Notes under the pieces: generated by a model
The model's database searches: none
Told to the model about the DNA's origin: nothing
Seen by the model: the letters and a program-made list of their open reading frames with translations, nothing else
Made by a program: the position numbers and the translations under genes
Assembly (NCBI GenBank): GCA_021292165.1
Contig: CM037885.1
Coordinates: 11,279,042-11,343,041, forward strand
Source: Shinisaurus crocodilurus
Taxonomy: Eukaryota > Chordata > Lepidosauria > Squamata > Shinisauridae
Direction of reading: 5' to 3'
Length of the DNA stretch: 64,000 bases
In this document: piece by piece, positions 44,101 to 53,480 of the stretch
Numbering within the stretch: the first letter of the stretch is position 1
Layout: the number at the start of each line of letters is the position of its first letter

Positions 44101-44989
44101 TAAAATGGACAAATTTAGCTTGGTCGTCGAAATTTAGAGGCAAATTGCCATTTTGTCCCCCACCCACCAGTGCAAATTTTGGTGGAGCGGCAGGGGGTGG
44201 CAATGAATGCACCAAGAGGTCATGGGTTGCCCACGTCTGGAATAGACCCGTTGAAATCAATGAGACTTAAGTTAGACATGAATAATTTAAGTCCCATTGA
44301 TTTCATTGGGCCTACTCTAGGCATGACGAAGTCTGGATTCAAGCCGTTGGCAAGAAAGAGTGTTTCCTTTCATAAAAGCAATTCCAGTGTGGGGGATCAG
44401 GCATGATTGGAGCCGGAGTGTGTTGGAGGCAATGAGGCACAGAGTGACCAAGGAGCAGGAATCCTCAGAGACTTCCTGAGAACATAATGAAACTGTTGGA
44501 TCAGAAGGATCCAGCACCCCTGTACTCTGAGGTGAGCTAAATGTGTAGCACACATGTAAAAGGGATCAGCATGGGACATGGATCCACAAACAGGATCTGA
44601 GATTCCTATCTGGTCTTATTTAATTACTCTTCTACCCAGAAATTACTTGGATGATCAACCTTTACAGAACACTTCTACATGTAGGCCCTGACATCCCACT
44701 AATAGGTCAACCCATGAATGCAAACTGTTAGAAGTGACAAGGGTTGTGGAATGTCTCAGAGCTTGTAAAACTTGGGGGGGGGGGGAAGGCTGGTGTTACT
44801 GGGAATCCATAGCTTTATTTGACTACATTCTTTCTCCCATATCCAGGAAATGTCATTGCCAACACTATCCAGAAAGGATGCGTTACCAAGGGGGTTTGTG
44901 AGGATTTAAAAGTAGGCGAATCAAATGTGGCAGGGATTCACTCCACCATCACAAGAGCTGAATGTAAAGAAGCCACCATCATGGTCTGA
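36714..44989 (+). CDS. Gene 2: secreted PLI-gamma/NAI-like two-LU-domain protein (5 coding exons)
   Basis: Coding exons are 36714-36762, 37104-37220, 39333-39485, 43468-43611 and 44847-44989; total 606 nt, 201 residues. Every junction is GT-AG and phase 1, matching gene 1 exon by exon. Residues 1-16 are a signal peptide. LU domain 1 has Cys 22, 25, 32, 39, 46, 67, 73, 94, 95 and 100; the closing motif C-C-V-G-D-A-C is followed by Arg, not Asn. LU domain 2 has Cys 119, 122, 130, 138, 145, 166, 172 and 194. The protein ends soon after C194 with no hydrophobic tail, so it should be soluble. I see no N-x-S/T sequon. Family knowledge: PLI-gamma forms plasma complexes that bind secreted PLA2. That this copy does so is inference. 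Intron 3 (about 4 kb) carries three hAT insertions. Confidence 0.88.
37104..37220 (+). CDS. Gene 2 exon 2, N-terminal half of LU domain 1
   Basis: 117 nt, acceptor CTCCTCCAG, donor GTGAGT. Five cysteines with the same spacing as gene 1. It starts G-A-S-L-E-C-E, the mature N-terminus region shared by all three genes. Confidence 0.9.
37833..37978. mobile_element. hAT MITE, copy 2, 146 bp
   Basis: Same ends and body as 1475-1626, with perfect 8-bp duplication GACCTACG (37825-37832 and 37979-37986). In gene 2 intron 2. Confidence 0.92.
38382..38478. mobile_element. Short hAT-like MITE
   Basis: CAGAGGTGGGCAACC...GGTTGTCTACCTCTG inverted ends. No clear target duplication. Confidence 0.6.
38480..38630 (-). 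mobile_element. tRNA-Ala-derived SINE
   Basis: The minus strand reads TGTAGATCAGTGGTAGAGCAC, CATGCTTTGCATGCC and GGTTCAAGCCCCAGCATCTCC, a clear tRNA A-box/B-box head. Confidence 0.8.
38830..38922. repeat. CTACTCAGAAGTAAG short dispersed repeat
   Basis: AATCCTATATATGTCTACTCAGAAGTAAGCC...GGGCTGCAGCC. Confidence 0.65.
38946..39037 (+). repeat. Compound microsatellite (GT/GC)n(GA)n
   Basis: GTGTGCGTGC units followed by about 20 GA units; in gene 2 intron 2. Confidence 0.95.
39215..39275 (+). repeat. LINE/SINE 3' tail
   Basis: CCGCCCAGAGAGCTTCGGCTATTGGGCGGTATAAAAATG with (AAAT)n, 60 bp before gene 2 exon 3. Confidence 0.65.
39333..39485 (+). CDS. Gene 2 exon 3, C-terminal half of LU domain 1
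   Basis: 153 nt, acceptor CACCTGCAG, donor GTAAGT. Carries K-N-C, S-V-C and the closing C-C-x4-C. Confidence 0.88.
39943..40458. mobile_element. CpG-rich hAT element A, 516 bp
   Basis: CAGGACCGGTGCAGGGCAG ... GCACCAGCCCTG with perfect 8-bp duplication TTAAGGAT (39935-39942 and 40459-40466). The interior is very GC-rich with GGCGGGCGGGCGG runs. In gene 2 intron 3, in opposite orientation to 41859-42780. Confidence 0.9.
40467..41664. other. Gene 2 intron 3, low-complexity stretch
   Basis: (CA)n(GA)n at 40576-40624, (CA)n at 41091-41118, and two GCTAGATTTGAC repeats around 40970-41050. No exon-like sequence. Confidence 0.5.
41665..41811. mobile_element. hAT MITE with ACTCG repeats, 147 bp
   Basis: CAGGGATGGGGACTCGG ... 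CTTCAACATCCCTG, flanked by AGTTCTGT and AGTTCTCT (7 of 8 identical). The interior is built of GACTCG/CGAGTC motifs. In gene 2 intron 3. Confidence 0.8.
41859..42780. mobile_element. CpG-rich hAT element B, 922 bp
   Basis: CAGGGCCGGCGCTACC ... GCACCGGTCCTG with perfect 8-bp duplication ATGGTCAT (41851-41858 and 42781-42788). Its right end is the reverse complement of element A's left end. Very GC- and CpG-rich with (GAGC)n and poly-C runs; long open frames in several phases reflect composition, not genes. Confidence 0.92.
42789..43467. other. Gene 2 intron 3, right part
   Basis: Nothing recognised apart from a GTTGTTGTTGCTGCTGCTG run near 43080. Confidence 0.4.
43468..43611 (+). CDS. Gene 2 exon 4, N-terminal half of LU domain 2
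   Basis: 144 nt, acceptor GGTTTCAG, donor GTAATT as in gene 1. Begins L-P-P and contains N-G-K-Q-C-P-A-C, S-N-C, V-D-C and N-E-C, so all five cysteines of the half-domain are present. Confidence 0.88.
43926..44245. mobile_element. hAT-like MITE in gene 2 intron 4
   Basis: AGGTGTAGGCAATTTGG...GGTTGCCCACGTCTGG between AGTAGACC and AATAGACC (7 of 8). It contains two inverted TTTGCCACTGAATTT/AAATTTAGAGGCAAA arms and splits a short dispersed repeat. Confidence 0.6.
44847..44989 (+). CDS. Gene 2 exon 5, end of LU domain 2
   Basis: 143 nt, acceptor CATATCCAG, stop TGA. Contains K-G-C-x5-C and A-E-C, then seven residues. It is 48 nt shorter than gene 1 exon 5 because there is no proline-rich spacer or hydrophobic tail. 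Confidence 0.88.
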
Positions 44990-45398
44990 ATGATGGCTTG
45001 ATCAACTGCCTCTCAGGGTTGCTGGACTTCCACTGATGAAGAACCTCTTTTAATCCCTTTGCATTGTGCTGCATGACGTGGGAGTCTGTATAATGGCTCC
45101 ATATCACTGCAACTGCCTCCAAAACTATTTCTGCTGCCTATGGGGCTTTGTTGTCCACTCTAAGTGGAAAAAAACCCCACTGCCTTGCATTAAAACACAG
45201 GAAAAGTGTTCCTTTTTTTTCTTTTTTCTTTTAACTGGTAGGGTGATTTAATAGGAAAGAAGACCGGTTGTGTTGGGTTTCACACCCTTATGGTCTAAGA
45301 AGGTTTATGTATGGTTTATGTATATTGTGTACTCAAATAGATATCATTCCCCATCCAGGAAGATCAATACAGTAGTTTAAAAATTGTGAAGTGGCCCA

Positions 45399-45426
45399 AT
45401 AAATCATGATGCCAAGAATAAATAAA
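45399..45426 (+). terminator. Poly(A) signals of gene 2
   Basis: AATAAA at 45399-45404 and overlapping copies at 45417-45422 and 45421-45426, about 410-430 nt after the stop. An LTR-like segment starts about 20 nt further on. Confidence 0.55.
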
Positions 45427-45445
45427 ATTCTATTAAGAAACTTAC

Positions 45446-46080
45446 TGTGATGAAAGGGTTAACATCTAGCATTGCCAGGCAGAGTGGATGCGCCCGGCAA
45501 CCTATCGGGGCTCACTTGTAAAGAGTTCTTATGGGGGGGGGGGAGCTCTGTATATATGTGTGTGTGTGAGTTAGAGAGATGAGTTAGAGAAGTAAGTTAC
45601 AGAGAAGTGAGTTGGAGGGAAGTGAGTTAGGGGGATTCTAGTCAGTCAATCAGATCAGAGTCATAAAGGGAATGCAACATAAACTATTGCCTTTATGGAA
45701 AAGAGGTTGTTCCTGTTTAAAGAAATGTTTTACTTAAGAAAATAAAGAACTATTTGTTGGGTTACTGAAGAGACTGATTGGTAACTGTTTTCCATCCTGA
45801 AGCTCACTCACACACCTAGTCACATGGTACAGCTGCTAAGCGTAAACACCACAATAACCAATAAATGGAATTTTAACAGAGTTTATCTCCCACAGACAGA
45901 TTGTCCGCTCGGGTTTGTCTGGGAGTGAGGGAAGACTTGTGACAGAGTTGGAACAGTGTTAGTTTAAAATAGGGTGAGCTAAAAACCCTGGAGCTACCAT
46001 ATCTCAGCCACTGGGTTAGTGAAGAAAGTGAACTAACAGCCAGGTGGTAGTGAGAGAAATAAAATTAAATAACTGGCCAC
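45446..46080 (+). mobile_element. LTR-retroelement fragment (LTR and leader-like)
   Basis: Starts TGTGATGAAAGGGTTAAC; has a TATATATG motif near 45550 and an AATAAA near 45742. It is followed by GATTGTCCGCTCGGGTTTGTCTGGGAG, which resembles sequence just after a retroviral 5' LTR. Exact LTR ends and target duplication were not found, and no coding region is present. Confidence 0.45.
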
Positions 46081-46089
46081 GTACTACGT

Positions 46090-46630
46090 AGGGATGTAGG
46101 GAAATCCAGCTTGTTTGAGATCAACAGATTTCCTTCCTGCTTCCAATCTGATAATCGGAAGTGGGAGGAGTCAGATTTTTTTTATGGACTTCCGTCCCTA
46201 ACACAGGCTGCAATTTGTGCATTTTTTAAAAAACCGCTAAGGAAATTTGCACAAATCGACACCTGAAAACCACGTGGATCTAGAACGATTTGTGCAAATT
46301 GGCCTAGAAGAACCACATGCTTTTTGGAACCGATTTGCACAAATCACTTGACTTTGTGCAAATCGGGCCAGATTTATGTGGTTTGCGGACGCTGATCTGC
46401 GCAAATTGGCCAATTGTGTGCAAATTTCCTGAGTGGATTAAAAAATGTGCAATTCACAGCCTGTTAGAGATGTGCAAGTCTGCAAGCTGGCTCAGCTCAC
46501 ACCATAGTGAGTCGGCACCAGCCTGGGGCTAATGAACTGGAAATGGGGGGGGGGGGTTCATGAAAATGATCATGAAAATTCATCAGATTTTCACCCCCTG
46601 TCAGATTCCTTACACATCCTGCTCTTTTTT
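46090..46630. mobile_element. Long-hairpin hAT-like MITE
   Basis: GGGATGTAGGG start. Arms GGCTGCAATTTGTGCATTTTTTAAAAAACCGC and GTGGATTAAAAAATGTGCAATTCACAGCC are inverted. The centre has alternating TTTGTGCAAAT motifs. Related to 15511-16142. Confidence 0.6.
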
Positions 46631-46684
46631 TTTTTCTTCCCACTGGATTTTTGTAGGAATTAGCAGGGAGATGCTGGTACTGAT

Positions 46685-46707
46685 TGTGTGTGTGTGTGTG
46701 TGTGTGT
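46685..46707 (+). repeat. (GT)n microsatellite
   Basis: About 11 TG units. Confidence 0.9.
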
Positions 46708-46709
46708 TT

Positions 46710-48480
46710 ACAAAAGCAAACACCTTTTTCTTAAAAAAGAGAAATTATTGCTCCTTCCCTATAGAGAGGCAGTTTCCTACAAGCAGGGCTTTCAAGCTAG
46801 GATGGAGCAGGCCGTCTTCTAACATGAGTAAAAAATGTTTCGTTATTGCTTTATTTATGGCATGAATGTGCTGCCCGATGCCACAAAGTTATCTGGGCGG
46901 CTTATAATAAACAAACATACAAATAATTTAGGCTGCAATCCTGTACACACTTACCTGGGAATAAGTCCCACTGAAAACTCAGTACAGTAGGATTGACTTA
47001 GTAGGTGTGTATCTGGTTGTGCTGTTAGATACAAAACAGAACACTTCTCTGCTCCAGTTCCTCCACTGCCTGAAGGTCTCTCTGCTGCTTCCTTATTAAA
47101 AGATGCTGCCCTTCCTCCCTTGCCGGCCGCTCCTTTTTCCACTATGCACTTTGGTGCTTTAAGAGTCCTATGAATGAGGACATACTTGGGGACATTTCTG
47201 CTGTGGGGCATGGGGGTGAACTCAGTTGACTTTTAGATCAGTGGGGGTCTCCTAAGAGCAGCTGAGCCACCACTTCAAGCCTGTTGCTGCTGCTGTTGTC
47301 GTCAGAGAGAGGGAAACCCTCAGCTGCCTCATATTTACAAAGGTGAGATGGTCAGAGGGCTTTCCCAACCATTTTTTTTTACCTTCAAAAAAGATATGCC
47401 ACTGCTCCAGATATGTCTTAGCAACCCAGCTGCCAAGTGCTTTGCACATGGAGCTAGAGTGCTAGAATACCCCTGGACCCATGGGGGTAACCACCATATA
47501 TATGGCGTATATCATAAATGTACATGTGTAGGACATGGATTAAATGGCATATTCATGACCAGGCAAATCTGCATCAACATTTCATTCCAGAAAAAAGTGA
47601 GATCATCTGGCAACTCCGGAGAAGATGAAACCCGTTCGCTCCTGTCCAGATTGCAGTATCCGTCAGACTGCACCAACCTCAAAGCAAGGAAGCAGACCGG
47701 GTTCTAGCGTACCATAAGCAGAACCTACTAACCCAGACTTTCCCCAGAGGCTGTTGGACTACAACCCCCACCACCCCGGCCATGGGCCATGCTGGATGGG
47801 GATGATGGGAGTTGCAGCCCAGCAACAACGGAGGACCTGTGGGTGGGAAAGGCTGTTCTAACCCTATGTGTCTTGGATAATTTTAAAAAGGGAGATAACA
47901 AATTTCCAGCCAGGAGCTTTCGTTTGGCAAGGATACCTCTGCTTCGGCATGAGTCCAGTATACTGTCTTGTCTGGTCCTGTTTTGTAGGATGATGATGAG
48001 TCACAGCTGCTGAAGCCTAAGGACATAAGCCAGGTGCTTGGTGGGGTGTGGCACAAGAGGATTGACTCATTGGGTTAAGGAGGCGATTGACGTCTCTTCA
48101 ACAAAGAGAGCAGAGGCTGTCATGAGGCTGCTGCTAAAGAAACCCTCTTTTGATTCCGAGGATACCTGCATTGAGGAGCAGCTGTTCTTCTGCAGGCATC
48201 CCACACGCAACACGGGACACTTGACTGTACCTATTTCCCCTGCCCCCGATTCATATAAGATGGGCTAAGTTGCAGAGATAGGAGGACTCGCAGGCCTTCA
48301 CCACCGTCTGAATCATCTTTCCACCTGCCAAAGAAGAGGAAAGGGGAAGCTGCACTTTTAGCACAAGGGTTCCTGCCCATGGGGCCAGACTGCCTTCTGG
48401 CTTACCCCTCAGGATGATGTCAGGGGGTGGGGGCCCCTCCCTTCTGTACCCCCCACCCCCCACACACTTCCCTTGAAGCC
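46710..48480. other. Intergenic, no gene seen
   Basis: 46930-46985 is a CTACTCAGA-type repeat remnant. 47740-47850 (TTGGACTACAACCCCCA...GATGGGAGTTGCAGCCC) looks like a fold-back MITE. Remaining ORFs have no motif. Confidence 0.4.
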
Positions 48481-48499
48481 CTGACTCTTTCCCCCAAGC

Positions 48500-48780
48500 C
48501 CAGCGCCCTGGCAGCATGGGACCCTTTCTCCGTTCAGAGAGCGGCACAAAGTGAACGCTCCTCCTGCCTCTCTCTGCAGTGAGAAAGAACTGTCCTTTCC
48601 TCTGTGCAGAGAATGGCATGGATTGCGCACTCTATGCCTGTCTGTGCATGGAGTTTCTCTGTGCAGGGAGAGACATCGAGCAATCACTCCTGCCTCCCTC
48701 TGCACAGAGAAAGGACAATCTCGCACAGTGCTAGAAGAAGGCAGCCTTTCTCTAGTGCAGGGAGAGGGAATACTAACCCT
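48500..48780 (+). repeat. Degenerate short tandem repeat with CTCTGTGCAGAGA motif
   Basis: CTCTGTGCAGAGAATGG, TCTCTGTGCAGGGAGAG, CTCTGCACAGAGAAAGGAC and GTGCAGGGAGAGG recur every 60-70 bases with CTCCTGCCTC between. Confidence 0.65.
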
Positions 48781-49600
48781 AATCTTATTCTGAAGCTTCA
48801 CCTTAAGCTTAACACACAGGTAAAATCCATCTCCATCCAGACAGCAGGAAGAAAGGCAGAACTCAAGGTGTTCTTGTTGACCACTCGCTTTGTCGGTCCA
48901 ATTGAGGCTAGTTCCAGGCCTCTGGATATGCACAGGGACCCTGGTTCTACTAACCCTAGCTGTGAACCTAACCTGAACATTAACCCTTACCTTAACAAAC
49001 AGGTAAAATCCCTCTCCCCACAGAGAAAGGCAGAACTCAGTGTGTTCTTGTGGACCACTGACTCTGTCTGCCCAACCTTGGCAAGTTCCAGGTCCCTGGC
49101 CTGAACCTGCAAGGGGATCCAGGTTTTACTAACCATAAACCTAACCTGAAGCTTAACCCTAAGCCTAACATGCTGGTAAAGTCCCTCCACATCCATAGAG
49201 AGTGCTGAGAGGCAGCACTCAGGGTGTCTTTGTTGATCACTCGCTCTATCTGCCCTATCTAGGGTAGTTCTAGGACCCTGGACATGCACAGGGAGCCAGG
49301 TTTTCCTAACCCTAACCTGTAGCTGAACCCTAAGCCAAGCACGAAGGTAAAAACCTACCTCCATCCAGACATCATGTAGAAATCTAGCACTCAGAGTGTT
49401 CTTGTTGACTGCTTGCACTTTCTGCTCAATCTAGGCTAGTTCCAGGCCCCTGGACCTGCACCGGGACCCATGTTTTACTAACACTAATCCTAACCTGAAG
49501 CTTTACTCTAACAATTCATTCAATACCAAATCTGAAATCCCTCTCCATCTGGAGAGCGTGCAGAAATGTCGCACTCAGGGTGTGTTGCTTGTCCGCTCGC
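48781..49600 (+). repeat. Satellite-like tandem array, about 175-bp units
   Basis: The motif GGTAAAATCC and variants starts at 48819, 49002, 49175 and 49346, with a degraded copy near 49532 (periods 183, 173, 171 and about 186). Each unit also holds GGCAGAACTCAGTGTGTTCTTG, TAGTTCCAGGCCCCTGGA and CTAACCCTAACCTGAAGC. Units are diverged; long ORFs across it are by-products. Confidence 0.88.
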
Positions 49601-49614
49601 TATGTCCGCTCACT

Positions 49615-49985
49615 ATGACCCACCCAGCACTCGACTCGACTCGCAGCGTGTGAGCCGAGCACTCCTGCCGTGTGAGCCAAGACGAGATGAGCACAAGCGG
49701 CAGCTGAGGCGCTTGCCGGACTTCCGGGTCCCCGGTGCTACGTTGCTTACATAGAAAATGGCCTAATTTGTGCAAATTATGGCCTAATTTGCGCAAATTA
49801 GGCTGTTTTCTACATAAACAACGTAGTGCTGGAACCTGGAAGTCATTTTCCCCAGCTCTGTTTGCGAGTACACAAGTCAAGCCAGGGAAAAGGTAGGGCA
49901 AATGGAGTTCGGGGGGGGGGGGGGGCGAGCCCGGCAAGTTCATTCAAGTTCCATCCCCCAGTCGAGCTCCGCATACATCCCTACC
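49615..49985. mobile_element. hAT-like hairpin MITE, reverse of 19473-19878
   Basis: ACCCACCCAGCACTCGACTCG, CTTACATAGAAAATGGCC...GGCTGTTTTCTACATAAAC and GAGCTCCGCATACATCCCTA are the reverse form of the 19473 element. It cuts into the last satellite unit. Confidence 0.65.
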
Positions 49986-50309
49986 AAACAGTTTAAAGCA
50001 TTAACATAAGCAGAGGGGAGGCAGGCCTACATTTTGAAACTCTCAATATCAAGCAGGGATAGTATCCTGCGGTCCTAGGGCCTAATTGAATGCAAGTCTT
50101 GGCCTAATTTCAAAAGCCTTCAATGAACAATGAGTCCAGGCCTCTGGCAAGAGCAATCTCTCCAACCTCCAGCAGGAAGAGAGGAAGAAATGGGGGGGGG
50201 GGGAGAGATAGAGAGGGGGAGGGGGAAGATAGGCCATGCCTGTGGTTATGAGAGAAATAAGAGTGAAATGTTATTTTTGCATAAGTTTAGTGTGAAGCAT
50301 AAATGTTAT

Positions 50310-50375
50310 TTTCATTGAGTAGGGGGTTGGACTTGATGGCCTTGTAGGCCCCCTTCCAGTTCAACTTTTCTAGCA
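50310..50375 (+). repeat. CR1-type 3' tail fragment
   Basis: GAGTAGGGGGTTGGACTTGATGGCCTTGTAGGC. Confidence 0.6.
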
Positions 50376-50449
50376 AAGCTGCAGACAGCTCGTACACAGG
50401 AAACAGCTAACTTAAACACAGGCTACAGAAGCAAACAGATCATGAAACC

Positions 50450-51250
50450 GCAACGTGTGCCTGCCAAGTGACTTCTACATATCTGCCCCATAAACCACAT
50501 TTCCTCCTTTACATCTAGCCAGGTGAAATTGAAATTGTGAAGAGAAAGCCAAAAAACACGCACGCACACACACCTAGGGACAACATCTCAGGCAGACACC
50601 TTTCACCTGGGGTACATGCAGCAGCCACCTTGCACTTCAATGCAGCCACAATAGAGTCATCAACATGCCCCCTGGCAGTTCCCCCCGTCTGACAGCCCAA
50701 TGAGCTGTGAAGTATTCCCAACCAACAAAAGGGGTGCCAAGGTGCCTGGTAGCCGGCAGGGCAGCAAGTACTCTTGAGCACCCAGTAGCACCGGGGGAAA
50801 AACAGATAATCCCAGCTCATCACCGGCCGGGCTGGGGGGGGCACAAGAAGAAGGAGGGAGTCCAGCGAAAGGTATAAAGCCAAGGGTCAGTGGCGGGAAA
50901 AGGTTGTCGATCGTGGACAGCAAGCTACACGGAGGTCCGGAACTTCGGTTGGACCTTGGGATCCAGCCCCGGGCAGCTCCCGGTGAACAAAGCTGCCTTT
51001 GCTTAGTTTTCGGGCTAAGCGGCTTTCTAGGAACAAGGTCATTCCAGGTAACGGCTGTCTGTATTGCTATTAACGGCTTGCTTCTATACTAATGTCAATT
51101 GCAGGCGTGTGCCTGGCGTATTGCTTTTGTGTATGTTTTGACATGCTCAATTAAACTCTGTTTACCTATAAACAGTGTAGTAGCGTCCCTTCATAAAACT
51201 GGTCTCCTCACTCTCCTTGCGTTAAACTTGGTCGCGGTTCCTGCCTGTGA
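50450..51250 (+). mobile_element. Candidate LTR A
   Basis: GGTATAAAGCC near 50870 and CTCAATTAAACTCTGTTTACC near 51148 are spaced like the TATA box and poly(A) signal of an LTR. Ends and duplication not found. Confidence 0.35.
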
Positions 51251-51379
51251 GCCGCATTCCGCTTGTAAAGGGCTAGCCCATCTCCGGTTAACCTCTGAGT
51301 GCCTGAACCTGCCAAAAGGATGGTTGTGGTCCTTTTCCACAGAAATATGCTCCAGTTCCACTTGTTTCACAGAAATCAG

Positions 51380-51790
51380 CAAGTGTCTGATACCAAAAAA
51401 GCAATCCTTATAAGGTAGTACGTAAATAGGGGCAAGGGGCGCTAAAATTAGAGTAATGGGAGATGTAAACAGGGGCGGGGAATAATGTATTTGGTTTAGG
51501 TGTTCGGGGTAGTCGGGTACTTCAAGGTTGTAAACCCTGAAGTACCCGACCAACGGAGAAACAAGGGAGGGATCGTGTGGATGGCAATAGGGTATATATA
51601 TGTGTGTATCCCAGCTCAAGGGTGTGCCTACCTGCTTAGGACACCCACTTTTGCAAAAGTGTTTCAATAAACTAAGTGCTGCTTGGACCTGTGTCACGAA
51701 AATTTTGTTTCTAGACAGGGGTTGCAGACCTGTATCTCACAGTTACACCGCTGGTGTGCATGTACTCATAGTATCTCATCCTTGAAGCTG
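51380..51790 (+). mobile_element. Candidate LTR B with promoter-proximal hairpin
   Basis: GGGTATATATATG near 51590 and TTTCAATAAACTAAG near 51664 look like an LTR TATA box and poly(A) signal. A near-perfect hairpin at 51512-51550 lies upstream. Ends and duplication not fixed. Confidence 0.4.
51512..51550. repeat. Hairpin with 13-bp perfect stem
   Basis: GTCGGGTACTTCA and TGAAGTACCCGAC are exact complements around a 13-base loop that itself pairs GGTT with AACC. Confidence 0.95.
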
Positions 51791-52129
51791 GTATGACACT
51801 AACTTATGTGGCCTGATTCATTGCTTGGCTTCTCTGCTTGGATCTCTCTCTTTGTCCTGGGAGAACTGTGTTTCCCTACAGTTAGGGCCAGCCTCAAGAT
51901 TGTGAAAGGCAAATCCCACCCCCAACCCCAGCTAGAAGGGAACTTTCAGCTTAAATGGGGGGGGGGAGATCCTAGGGGTGAAAGGGGGGCTGAGACTGGC
52001 CACACCAGCTTGCCTTTTTTCACCCACCCACCCACCCCATAGGGATGTTTGAGAATTCTGTTTTTGCTTCCAAAACATGTACGCATGCCCCATTCAAAGC
52101 AGCTGTGAACGTGAGCACAAGCATGAGCA

Positions 52130-52460
52130 CATGTCTGCCGGAAATATTCACAAATTGTTGAACACATGCTTGCATTTGTCTTGTTCCCAATTCCCAGTTT
52201 GATTTGTGCAAATTTACTAATTTGCACAAATTTCCTCAGTAGATTGAATTAGCCCCGCTTTAGACTATGGAGGAAATTCACACAAATATGTGGAAGCTTG
52301 CGCAAATCTCCCATTCAATCACGGCTTGATTTGCTCAGGTTTCCCATTCACATCAAGTGAGCAGCGAACAGGACTTGGGCATGAGACTAGCACTAGCAGC
52401 AATATGATGTCCAGAGAATCCTAGTGATCTCGAACATTGCTTGTTCACCCATCCCTACGA
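52130..52460. mobile_element. hAT-like MITE remains
   Basis: TTGATTTGTGCAAATTTACTAATTTGCACAAATTTCC palindromes, ending ...GTTCACCCATCCCTACGA. Confidence 0.5.
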
Positions 52461-52464
52461 GTGA

Positions 52465-52600
52465 AACTGACTGTCAGCAGTGGCTCTCCAGAGTTTCAGG
52501 ACTTGTTCCAGCACAACCTAGAGATGCCAAGGTCTGAACCTGGGACCTTCTGCATGCAAAGCAGGTTCTCTGCCACTAAACTATGGTCCCTCCCCATGCG
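52465..52600 (-). mobile_element. tRNA-Ala-derived SINE
   Basis: Minus strand: TTTAGTGGCAGAGAACC, GCTTTGCATGCAGAAGGTCCC, GGTTCAGACCTTGGCATCTC. Confidence 0.75.
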
Positions 52601-52954
52601 GGGGCTGGGGGGGGCATTTGGGTCAGCCTTATCATCAGCTCAGTTTGGAAATGGACAACCATGGGCCCTGTTAAGCACCAGCTCGTTGGGCCTGTAGGGT
52701 GCATAGGAGGCACCCTGTCTAGATTACCAGTCCCTTGATATCCAGCAGGAAATGATGCTCATGCATCATTTGCAGCCCAGGAAATGCCCCTCGGGGCATC
52801 TCCTCCCATGTCCGTGGAACTGGAAGCCTTTTGCCACTTGTTGTCCCCTCCCCTAACCTAAATCATTTAGTGGGAGGGGGTATCAGGGGATACAGTCCGT
52901 GTGGAGCTGAGATGTAAGAACCAACTCAAATCTCAGCCTGCTTGAATGGGGAGA

Positions 52955-53480
52955 CTATACCTGGTTCAAACTGGGGGCTACCCTATTCGAGCAGGGATGT
53001 CCCCTGTCAAATACTAACCTCCTAAGTCTATGCACTTCCTTGGTTTCCTTCAAATCCCCTGTCTTTACACCTGGCTCTCTATTTGACCGTCCTTGGCTCC
53101 ATTGTCCCTCTCTGCCACCCTCAAGTCCCAGGGCCAGCATCTGCACCCTTGGGCGAGCTTGGGCTAAGCGAACCTGTCGGAGCTCCAGCACCCCATCTGG
53201 GCCCAACAGCACTGCCACCTGCCTTAGACCCCGTAGAAACCAGATGTTTTGAATTCCCCACAGATCTCTAGGGCCCTTGTGGTGCTGTTGCTCAGGGCAC
53301 TGCCTGGCATTTAACATGGGGCCTCGCCAGCTGCCCACCCTGCTGCTAAGTAAGCCCCTGGCAGGGGGCATGAGCATACGAAGGTGCCCACCAGAGGGCA
53401 CTTTGCCAAGGGCCCCCTCAATGCTAGGAAGAGGCCGGTGTCACTGGAGTAAAGAGAAACCTGAAATTAAAAATATCTGC
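52955..53480 (-). other. Unidentified GC-rich block with a 148-codon open frame
   Basis: Minus frame 53401-52955 stays open for 148 codons, but the plus strand also has open frames there and no domain is recognisable. It could be an unclassified retroelement remnant. Not called as a gene. Confidence 0.25.

Noticed and set aside
48409..48933. 174-codon minus-strand open frame
   Set aside because: It runs across a degenerate tandem repeat and the start of the satellite array; no start context or protein motif.
48960..49160. CTAACCCTAAC text as an interstitial telomere
   Set aside because: Only one or two telomere-like hexamers per unit, embedded in a 175-bp repeat; no TTAGGG array.
53313..53352. 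Signal-exon-like sequence ATGGGGCCTCGC...CTGCTGCTAAG|GTAAGC-like site
   Set aside because: The donor text is actually CTAAGTAAGC, there is no following LU exon in range and no similarity to the three real signal exons.
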